Positions 1-5,268 of a stretch of 7,277 nt of DNA are shown piece after piece (the first letter of the stretch is position 1; the number at the start of each line of letters is the position of its first letter). The stretch is from Verrucomicrobiia bacterium. Lineage in GTDB: Bacteria > Verrucomicrobiota > Verrucomicrobiia > Limisphaerales > Palsa-1400. The position numbers and the translations under genes were made by a program. The notes beneath the pieces were generated by a model, which saw only the letters and a program-made list of their open reading frames with translations, made no database searches and was not told the DNA's origin. Where the stretch lies: NCBI GenBank assembly GCA_025934545.1, contig JAICXV010000102.1, forward strand, positions 1-7,277, in the 5' to 3' direction.

Positions 1-13
1 ATTTCCCAAACGG

Positions 14-76
14 ATCGCGCGCGTCAACCCAGGACCGCTCTCTGGCAACGCGTCCTGTTTTGCAGGCGCGCGCGAT
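14..76. repeat. Nested inverted repeats over the first gene's start region
   Basis: A perfect 10-bp inverted repeat pairs 14-23 (ATCGCGCGCG) with 67-76 (CGCGCGCGAT), and nested inside it CAGGAC (30-35) pairs with GTCCTG (52-57). The outer right arm covers the first two bases of the chosen ATG and lies just after the CAGG ribosome-site candidate. As RNA this would be a long GC-rich stem that could restrain initiation. Alternating CG is low complexity and the region may itself be coding, so chance is a real alternative. No promoter is recognisable in bases 1-74. Confidence 0.35.
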
Positions 77-3000
77 GCAGCGGACGGGAGCATTCGAATT
101 TGACACGCAACCAGAAGCGGAAGCACCGCTCAGTTTGCCGTTTGATCCGATGCGCCTGTTTGACGCCCTCTTGCGCAAATGGTGGCTGTGCCTGCTCATG
201 GCACTTGCATTCGGTGGCGCGATGTTCGCCTACGCGTTTTTGCGCGGGCACAGTATCGCGACGATTGAACTGATTAAACGCGATATTCCTATCCTGTTTC
301 ATTCCACCGAAGGCGCGGAATCTTATAAGCCGGCGCAATATGCCGATGCGACGTTGGTTAATCTGATGCGCTCGCCCGAACTGATGCGTCGCGTCAGCAA
401 CCGTACACCGCTCATTCTCGGCAAGCAGATTCCCACATCTCAACTCGGGCGCGAACTCCTGGCCAACCTGGAACCGCAAACTGAAATGGTGCAGTTGGCT
501 TATAAAGGCAGCGAGAACATCGTTAACGGCTCGAAGCTCGTCTACATCTACGCCGAGGAAATCGTCCAATTCATGCGCGAGATGCAGGCTCGCGAAGGCG
601 CCGATGTCGCCAATTACGTCGGCAGAAAACTTGAGATTGTCGAACACGACCTGGCCGACAACGAAAAACAACTCGCCGCCATTCCACCGGAATTGCGTCA
701 ACTGGATTCGGACACACAACTCCAAGGCTATCTCAAGCAACTGACCGATTTGGACACACAATATTCGATGGCGGAAATCGACGTCCGCGCCGCCAATCCG
801 TTGCAGGAAAAACTGCAAGCCGAACGCGACATACTCGTTGGGCTTCAAGCGAAATATACTGACGAAAACCCGCTCGTGCAGGACGAAGTCGCCAAGATCA
901 AGGCGATGGAGAAACAGATCGATGAGCAAAACAGTCAACCGACGCCAAAAGGATTTGATGGCAAAACGTCCCTCGGCAATTACGCGCCGAGCAAAATGCT
1001 GCTCATGAAACTGGAGCAAATCGACAAGCTTCGCAAAGAAACGCAAAAGAAAATCGACGCGCTCTCGCACAACAACGTCAGCTACGTCATCGTTAAAAAC
1101 CGTCATACTGCGCTTGAGCAGCTACGGACCATGTTGACGGCCCGTCTGCGGGAAGCGCAGCTTTATGCGCAGGACGCGCTGGGCTATTACGAGTTAGTTC
1201 CCAAGTCCGAACGTGCCAGCAACAAAGCCGACCTGAAGAAAGGAATCATGTTCACATTCGCCGCCGCGATGTTTGGCTTGTTCCTGACCGCTGGTTTGGT
1301 TGTGGCTCGCGAAGTCTTTGATCCTCACATCAAGACAGCATCCGATCTCGAACGGACCACTGGCCTGCCCGTCCTCGCGACGCTGGGCGACTTATCGAAA
1401 ATGTCGGAAGAGGAAAAGAAACGCTGGGCGTTTCGAACATGGACAATTCTCAAAGGCAAAATTACCGAGACGCAAAACCATTCGCTCGTCTGCGGAATCA
1501 TTTCCGCCAAACACGGCGAAGGACGATCGACCTGGACGCAGTTGCTGGCGCAGACCGCATTTCAACGCGGATTGCGAGTCCTGGTTGCCGCGACTAAGCC
1601 AAGCGTCGAACCGGCTATGCATCCACATGAGAAACCAGAGGACTCGGGCACGAGCACGGCCGTTGCCCCCAACGTGTTCGCATTTCCATTTCAGGCGGCG
1701 CGCCAACTGAGCGATCCGAAGTCCCATTCCATTGTAAACATTCCGTTGCCGGGATGGGTCTGGAACCTGGAGCGCCGCCAACAATGGCAAACTGCGTTGG
1801 CCGAATGGCAGAACATCGAGAACCTCGTCTTCCTCGTTGAACTGCCGCCCGCCAATGAAGCCGAAGCAATTCTGCTTTCGGAAAACGTGCCGCAGCTCAT
1901 CTGGCTTTGCCAAAGCGGCAAGGTCACGGCCTCTGAAGTGCGCAGTCATCTTGAAACCCTCAAGCACGCTGGTTGCAACCTCGTCGGCGCAGTTCTGAAT
2001 CACGAACCAACGTCGTTTGTGCGCCGTCAGTTTTCCCGGTGGACCGCAGTCCTGGCGCTCGGGTTCGTGTTGCAAAGCGCAATGGCCAAAGATGAAGCCG
2101 TCGTCCCGGCTCCAGCCAACCCGGCGTCCGCACAACAAACGGTTTCGCAAGCACGACCCGTTGAAGCCGGAACTCCCACCAATTCGTATACGAACGCCCC
2201 TGCTCCACGTTCGCAATGGCAACAGCATCTCACGCTCGGACCGGGCGACGTCCTCAATCTCGGTTACTATGGCGAGACAAACCTCGCCAAAGCCGATGTC
2301 GTCATCGGCATGGACGGGCGCGTCAGTTATTTGCAGGCCCAAGACGTCATGGCCGCGGGCCTGACCGTTGACGAATTGCGAGATAAGTTGAACGAGCAAC
2401 TCAAAAAATACTTTCGCACACCGCGCGTCATCGTCAGCCCGGTCGCATTTCACAGCAAAAGATATTTTATCCTCGGAAAAGTCGGCGCACGCGGTGTTTA
2501 CGTTTTGGATAAACCGATCACCGTGCTCGAAGCCGTATCGCGTGCGCGCGGATTGGAAACCGGAATCCTGCAACGCAACGCCGTTGATCTCGCCGATTTG
2601 CAGCGCAGTTTTTTAATCCGCAGCGGCAAACGTGTGCCAATTGATTTCGAAAAATTGTTCTATGAAGGAGATTTTTCGCAAAATGTTTATCTCGAACCGG
2701 ACGACTTTCTTTATTTCCCGCCGGCGAACTTGAAAGAGATCTACGTCATTGGCGAGGTGCGAAATCCGGGAATCACGCCCTACACTCCGAAGCTAACGGT
2801 CGTTCGGGCGATTGCTGATCGCGGCGGCTTCAACGATCCCGCATGGAAAAAACAAGTGCTGGTCGTCCGCGGCTCGCTCTCGAAGCCACAGACGTTCGTT
2901 GTCAATACATGGGCGGTGCTCGATGCGCGCGAGGCAGATTTTAAATTGCAACCGCGCGACATCATCTACGTTGCCCGACGTCCGTGGCATCGCGCCGAGG

Positions 3001-3104
3001 AACTTTTGGATACTGCGGCGGTGGCATTTATCCAATCCGCCGTTACCGCGTGGGCTGGCGCGAACATTCAGGTGCTCGGCAAAAACTTTGTCCCCGGATT
3101 ATGA
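75..3104 (+). CDS. Fusion protein: Wzz-type polysaccharide co-polymerase, degenerate BY-kinase domain and Wza-like OPX exporter
   Basis: This protein of about 1009 aa is predicted to control chain length and export of an envelope polysaccharide. Domains in order: cytosolic N-tail; TM1 at about 36-56 (rich in W, L, A and F); a periplasmic Wzz/PCP region with long charged helices, probably coiled coil, and the family-like segment YTDENPLV; TM2 at about 390-411; a cytosolic P-loop-like domain at about 425-645; a third hydrophobic segment at 656-671; then an OPX module with LGPGD at 721-725 and SLBB-like repeats from about 795 and 887. The kinase part has GEGRST where BY-kinases have GEGKST, and VELPP where they have an Asp; it is probably inactive, and no Tyr-rich tail is present. 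I chose ATG 75 because CAGG lies 8 nt upstream. TTG 60 is possible, and the frame is open to base 1, so a start outside the window cannot be excluded. The stop overlaps the next gene's start. Domain calls are by motif recognition; the fusion is seen directly in one uninterrupted frame. Confidence 0.9.
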   Translation: MQRTGAFEFDTQPEAEAPLSLPFDPMRLFDALLRKWWLCLLMALAFGGAMFAYAFLRGHSIATIELIKRDIPILFHSTEGAESYKPAQYADATLVNLMRSPELMRRVSNRTPLILGKQIPTSQLGRELLANLEPQTEMVQLAYKGSENIVNGSKLVYIYAEEIVQFMREMQAREGADVANYVGRKLEIVEHDLADNEKQLAAIPPELRQLDSDTQLQGYLKQLTDLDTQYSMAEIDVRAANPLQEKLQAERDILVGLQAKYTDENPLVQDEVAKIKAMEKQIDEQNSQPTPKGFDGKTSLGNYAPSKMLLMKLEQIDKLRKETQKKIDALSHNNVSYVIVKNRHTALEQLRTMLTARLREAQLYAQDALGYYELVPKSERASNKADLKKGIMFTFAAAMFGLFLTAGLVVAREVFDPHIKTASDLERTTGLPVLATLGDLSKMSEEEKKRWAFRTWTILKGKITETQNHSLVCGIISAKHGEGRSTWTQLLAQTAFQRGLRVLVAATKPSVEPAMHPHEKPEDSGTSTAVAPNVFAFPFQAARQLSDPKSHSIVNIPLPGWVWNLERRQQWQTALAEWQNIENLVFLVELPPANEAEAILLSENVPQLIWLCQSGKVTASEVRSHLETLKHAGCNLVGAVLNHEPTSFVRRQFSRWTAVLALGFVLQSAMAKDEAVVPAPANPASAQQTVSQARPVEAGTPTNSYTNAPAPRSQWQQHLTLGPGDVLNLGYYGETNLAKADVVIGMDGRVSYLQAQDVMAAGLTVDELRDKLNEQLKKYFRTPRVIVSPVAFHSKRYFILGKVGARGVYVLDKPITVLEAVSRARGLETGILQRNAVDLADLQRSFLIRSGKRVPIDFEKLFYEGDFSQNVYLEPDDFLYFPPANLKEIYVIGEVRNPGITPYTPKLTVVRAIADRGGFNDPAWKKQVLVVRGSLSKPQTFVVNTWAVLDAREADFKLQPRDIIYVARRPWHRAEELLDTAAVAFIQSAVTAWAGANIQVLGKNFVPGL
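2019..2087 (+). other. Internal signal-peptide-like segment and possible GTG start of the OPX module
   Basis: Residues 649-671 of the fusion read like a complete type I signal peptide: basic VRRQFSR, hydrophobic TAVLALGFVLQ, then SAMA before KD, giving an A-x-A cleavage site after residue 671. Codon 649 is GTG, so the segment could also be the start of a separate secreted OPX protein of 361 aa (2019-3104). I see no Shine-Dalgarno sequence before this GTG, so a membrane-spanning linker in the full-length fusion, perhaps cleaved by signal peptidase, is the simpler reading. A relic of an ancestral gene junction is equally compatible. There is no lipobox Cys here, unlike the next gene. Confidence 0.6.
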
Positions 3105-4246
3105 ACACCTCTATTATCCCGAAACTGCTGATGTTGGTGGCGACCGCGTGCCTGCTCACCGCCTGCCAATATCCAGGACCGCGCCGGTTTGATCCGCGCA
3201 TTCCGCCAGCGTCGCTATCGCAGGACAAATTGGATACAACCGGTTTTACCAATCATATCGATCCGGCACTGCTGAAATTGCCCGAACAACCTTTTACGTT
3301 GGGACCGGGTGACAAAATCGAAGTGGAGATATTCAACGACCTCAGTTCACGCGCTCTGCTGACCATCGGACCAGATGGCAAAATTTATTATCAAAATCTG
3401 GCAGGCCTGGATGTTTGGGGCTTAACACTGACCGAAACGCAGGATCGCCTGCAAAAAGAACTTCAGCGCTACAACAAATTAAAAATCGAAGTCACCATTC
3501 TGCTGCGTGGCGTTGAAAGCAAGAAGGTGTGGATGTTGGGACGGGTCGCTGCGCCAGGGGTCTACTCAATGACCAACTCCGTAACGTTGCTGGAAGCGAT
3601 ATATAATGCCGGAGGTCCGCTCAACCTGCTGGGCGCGACTGGGGCTGGGGGCACGCGCGATATTGGGACAATTGGAATGAACGAAGACCTCGTGGATTAC
3701 AAACGCAGCTTCGTTTTGCGGAGCGGAAAAATGTTACCCGTTGATTTTGAACGGCTATCCAGAGGCGATATGTCGCAGAATATATATCTCCAACCGGACG
3801 ACTATGTCTATTTAGCACCCGGCTCTGCCCAGGAATTGCACGTAATTGGGGCAGTCGCGGCACCACAGACCGTGCCGTTTACCCAAGGAATGACACTAAT
3901 CGCTGCCATTGCCAGCGCTGGCGGCATTATTCCAGACGCATATACCCGTCAAGTGGCGATTGTTCGCGGGTCGTTGCAAGCGCCCGAAATCGCTTTGGTC
4001 GATCTGAAACGCATTGAAAAAGGGCTCGCTCCAAATGTTTATCTCGCGCCCGAGGATATAGTCTACGTGCCATTTACGCCTTACCGAAAGCTAAAACAAT
4101 ATTGGGACGTTGTGACCCAGACCTTTGTCGGGGCTGTCGCTATCAACGAGGGTGCAAGGGCCGTTCTACCGCAACAAACTGCGCCGCCGGGCATTTTTAT
4201 TCCACTTGGAAGCACAATTACTGTTATTCCACCCACGCCGAGATAA
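3101..4246 (+). CDS. Outer-membrane polysaccharide export lipoprotein (OPX, Wza-like)
   Basis: This 381-aa lipoprotein is predicted to form the outer-membrane or periplasmic channel for an exported polysaccharide. The N-terminus MNTSIIPKLL, a short hydrophobic core and the lipobox LTAC put the lipidated Cys at residue 22. The Poly_export start LGPGD is at 67-71, followed by SLBB-like segments from about 141 (KKVWMLGRVAAPGVYS) and about 245 (QELHVIGAVAAPQ). A shared block between them contains RSFVLRSGK and MSQNIYLQPDD. The C-terminal stretch at about 330-365 could be the helix that crosses the outer membrane in Wza, but this is not certain. The start is ATG 3101, which overlaps the upstream stop as ATGA. 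The frame is open further upstream, but only this ATG gives a lipoprotein signal. The GGA at 3096-3098 is too close to act as a good ribosome site, so coupling to upstream translation is likely. It is paralogous to the C-terminal half of the upstream fusion. Confidence 0.93.
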   Translation: MNTSIIPKLLMLVATACLLTACQYPGPRRFDPRIPPASLSQDKLDTTGFTNHIDPALLKLPEQPFTLGPGDKIEVEIFNDLSSRALLTIGPDGKIYYQNLAGLDVWGLTLTETQDRLQKELQRYNKLKIEVTILLRGVESKKVWMLGRVAAPGVYSMTNSVTLLEAIYNAGGPLNLLGATGAGGTRDIGTIGMNEDLVDYKRSFVLRSGKMLPVDFERLSRGDMSQNIYLQPDDYVYLAPGSAQELHVIGAVAAPQTVPFTQGMTLIAAIASAGGIIPDAYTRQVAIVRGSLQAPEIALVDLKRIEKGLAPNVYLAPEDIVYVPFTPYRKLKQYWDVVTQTFVGAVAINEGARAVLPQQTAPPGIFIPLGSTITVIPPTPR

Positions 4247-4382
4247 GGGAAATACCCGTCATTTCTCAGTTTGCAGCCTTAAGAATAAGCCTTTGTTTGT
4301 GCTCACCCACAAGGCCTCGTGCCACAGGGTTTTGCCACCCCCATTTGTAGTATTGCCAAGAGGTTGTTCTTAAGTTAAAACA
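4247..4382. other. Intergenic stretch between the export operon and the pilin promoter
   Basis: I see no gene and no convincing terminator for the export operon here. Only small stems can be drawn (GGGT/ACCC at 4327-4340, TTGTG/CACAA around 4300), neither followed by a T tract. TGCCA occurs at 4320, 4333 and 4354; the last two are 21 bp apart, about two helical turns, and could be activator sites for the sigma-54 promoter. Confidence 0.4.
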
Positions 4383-4398
4383 TGGCACAGGGGCTGCT
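4383..4398 (+). promoter_or_regulatory. Sigma-54 (-24/-12) promoter for the pilin-like gene
   Basis: TGGCAC at 4383-4388 and TGCT at 4395-4398 place the invariant GG (4384-4385) and GC (4396-4397) exactly 12 bp apart, as sigma-54 RNA polymerase requires. The match to TGGCACG-N4-TTGCW is broken only at the G after CAC and at the first T of the -12 element. Transcription should start near 4408-4409, leaving a leader of about 95 nt. Sigma-54 control of pilin genes through PilR-type activators is known in other bacteria. An activator site is not identified here, although TGCCA occurs three times upstream (4320, 4333, 4354). Confidence 0.65.
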
Positions 4399-4417
4399 AA
4401 ATGCATAATCGCGGTTC

Positions 4418-4476
4418 GTTAGAGGCAATAGAGTGAACGAATGTATTAATAATAACCGGCCTCTAACAAGTTCACT
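4418..4476 (+). promoter_or_regulatory. Interlocked inverted repeats (pseudoknot-like) in the pilin mRNA leader
   Basis: GTTAGAGGC (4418-4426) is perfectly complementary to GCCTCTAAC (4459-4467), and AGTGAAC (4432-4438) to GTTCACT (4470-4476). The pairs interlock rather than nest (order A, B, A', B'), which is H-type pseudoknot topology with stems of 9 and 7 bp and connecting segments of 5, 20 and 2 nt. The purine-rich ribosome-site candidate AGAAAGAAAA follows about 8 nt after the last arm. The pairing is exact in the sequence. Whether both stems form together, alternate as a switch, or act as DNA operator sites is inference. Confidence 0.5.
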
Positions 4477-4502
4477 ACCGCATAGAAAGAAAAACACATA
4501 CT

Positions 4503-4898
4503 ATGCAAACGAAATCCAGCCGTAAATCCGGCTTCACACTGGTGGAAATCATGATCGTCGTTGCGATTATCGGCCTTTTGGCTGCTATCGCGATTCCGAA
4601 CTTTGTTCGTGCCCGCCAAACCTCCCAAGCCAATGCTTGCATCAATAACCTTCGCTTGATCGACGGTGCGAAGCAGCAATGGGCGTTGGAAAACAAGAAG
4701 GCTTCGACGGACACCCCGCTCGATACCGACCTGCAGGTTTATCTCGGTCGTGGTAACAACGGCCAGCTCCCTGCCTGCCCTGCGCAGAGCTTGGTGAACC
4801 AAGCCGGTTTTGACGCCAGCTACGTTATTGGCGACGTCCAAACCCCTCCTACCTGCCAGATCGCTCCGGCCGGCACGCCTCCGCACGTTCTGCCGTAA
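4503..4898 (+). CDS. Prepilin-like protein with type IV pilin / pseudopilin N-terminus
   Basis: This 131-aa protein has a textbook class III (prepilin) signal. A short basic leader (MQTKSSRKSG) is followed by FTLVE, so prepilin peptidase should cut after Gly10, with Glu15 at mature position +5. Residues 11 to about 31 form the hydrophobic assembly helix. The remaining 100 residues form a small head with Cys46, Cys92 and Cys118 and a PTC...HVLP tail that I associate with the abundant short pilin-like proteins of Verrucomicrobiota. It could be a type IV pilin subunit or a type II secretion pseudopilin; the sequence alone does not decide. No assembly ATPase, PilC-type protein or peptidase is nearby. 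It stands alone between its own sigma-54 promoter and a terminator, which suggests high, regulated expression. ATG 4503 is set by the leader; the ribosome site (AGAAAG, 4484-4489) is weak and far. Confidence 0.93.
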   Translation: MQTKSSRKSGFTLVEIMIVVAIIGLLAAIAIPNFVRARQTSQANACINNLRLIDGAKQQWALENKKASTDTPLDTDLQVYLGRGNNGQLPACPAQSLVNQAGFDASYVIGDVQTPPTCQIAPAGTPPHVLP

Positions 4899-4905
4899 TG
4901 ACTTC

Positions 4906-4921
4906 GTGAGCTAACGCTCAC
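4906..4921 (+). other. Short perfect hairpin between the pilin stop codon and its terminator
   Basis: GTGAGC (4906-4911) and GCTCAC (4916-4921) form a 6-bp perfect stem with a TAAC loop, 7 nt after the stop codon and 4 nt before the terminator stem. It has no T tract of its own, so it is not a terminator. It may protect the 3' end of the message. Confidence 0.5.
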
Positions 4922-4925
4922 TCAC

Positions 4926-4956
4926 AAGACCCAGGAGAAATCCTGGGTCTTTTTTT
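4926..4956 (+). terminator. Rho-independent terminator of the pilin-like gene
   Basis: AAGACCCAGGA (4926-4936) pairs without mismatch with TCCTGGGTCTT (4941-4951) around a stable GAAA tetraloop. Seven T residues (4950-4956) follow, then GTTT. This is a classic strong intrinsic terminator 28 nt after the pilin stop codon. Confidence 0.95.
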
Positions 4957-5043
4957 GTTTATTCATTAACAGCAGTTCAGCCGTTCAACGACTCGCGCCG
5001 GTTCCGATTCCACCTCGCCACCGAGATTGGCCTCCAAAAACCA

Positions 5044-5078
5044 AACCTTGAACTTTGAACATTAAACCTTAAACTTTT
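5044..5078. repeat. Five tandem AACNTTR heptamers
   Basis: Five contiguous 7-base units can be read: AACCTTG, AACTTTG, AACATTA, AACCTTA, AACTTTT. The consensus is AACNTTR, and only the last base of the last unit departs from it. The array ends 9 bp before the tRNA gene. Units this short and degenerate are not CRISPR repeats. They may be a simple-sequence tract found elsewhere in the genome, a protein-binding array, or the tRNA promoter. Confidence 0.7.
5048..5075 (+). promoter_or_regulatory. Candidate sigma-70 promoter for tRNA-Leu
   Basis: TTGAAC (5048-5053) and TAAACT (5070-5075) are separated by 16 bp, and each matches the sigma-70 consensus at 4 of 6 positions. The predicted start near 5082 lies just before the mature tRNA 5' end at 5088. 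Both elements fall within the heptamer array, whose AT-rich units resemble promoter hexamers, so the match may be coincidental. Confidence 0.3.
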
Positions 5079-5087
5079 CCGACGGTG

Positions 5088-5174
5088 GCCGATGTGGCGG
5101 AATTGGCAGACGCGCCAGACTCAAAATCTGGTACTCGTGAGAGTGTGTGGGTTCGACCCCCTCCGTCGGCACCA
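5088..5174 (+). tRNA. trnL: tRNA-Leu (anticodon CAA)
   Basis: A full class II tRNA of 87 nt can be folded. The acceptor stem is GCCGATG (5088-5094) with CGTCGGC (5164-5170), including one G-T wobble. The anticodon stem CCAGA/TCTGG (5115-5119/5127-5131) encloses the loop CTCAAAA, giving anticodon CAA (5122-5124), which reads UUG. The long variable arm contains ACTC-GTGA-GAGT, as expected for leucine. The T arm is 5147-5163 with loop TTCGACC and a single T-T mismatch (5148/5162) in the stem. The discriminator is A5171 and CCA is encoded at 5172-5174. No clear terminator follows. Confidence 0.97.
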
Positions 5175-5234
5175 CTGGTTTCATTTTCAGACTTCTTCGT
5201 CAGTCCTGCTCTGACAGCCTTCTGTAACACTGCT

Positions 5235-5262
5235 TTGACGCCGCACGTCTGTCCCGTATAAC
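5235..5262 (+). promoter_or_regulatory. Sigma-70 promoter of the sulfatase gene, predicting a leaderless mRNA
   Basis: TTGACG (5235-5240) and TATAAC (5257-5262) each match the sigma-70 consensus at 5 of 6 positions and are separated by 16 bp. Starting transcription about 7 bp after the -10 box lands on A5269, the first base of the sulfatase ATG. No Shine-Dalgarno-like sequence is visible in the few bases between the -10 box and the ATG. An in-frame TGA at 5236 rules out any earlier start in this frame. Confidence 0.6.
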
Positions 5263-5268
5263 AGCGGC

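Noticed and set aside
24..1106. Minus-strand open frame of 360 codons
   Set aside because: It lies wholly antisense to the Wzz part of the fusion gene, has no recognisable domain, and reads as an arginine- and phenylalanine-rich shadow of the real gene.
1392..2573. Minus-strand open frame of 393 codons
   Set aside because: It is antisense to the kinase-like and OPX regions, whose + strand translation is clearly conserved. No family motif is visible.
4247..4257. Hairpin GGG-AAATA-CCC just after the OPX stop codon, as a terminator
   Set aside because: A 3-bp stem without a T tract is too weak; I see no terminator for the export operon.
4102..4373. Two small + strand frames running past the OPX stop
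   Set aside because: They overlap the end of the lipoprotein gene out of frame, have no ribosome site and show no protein-like features.
5044..5078. Heptamer array as a CRISPR
   Set aside because: Units are 7 bp, contiguous and degenerate, with no spacers.
5199..5215. GTCAG/CTGAC stem downstream of the tRNA, as its terminator
   Set aside because: Only 5 bp and no T run follows.
5175..5268. tRNA 3' end as an integration site (att) for a mobile element
   Set aside because: No repeat of the tRNA 3' end and no integrase is seen in the window.
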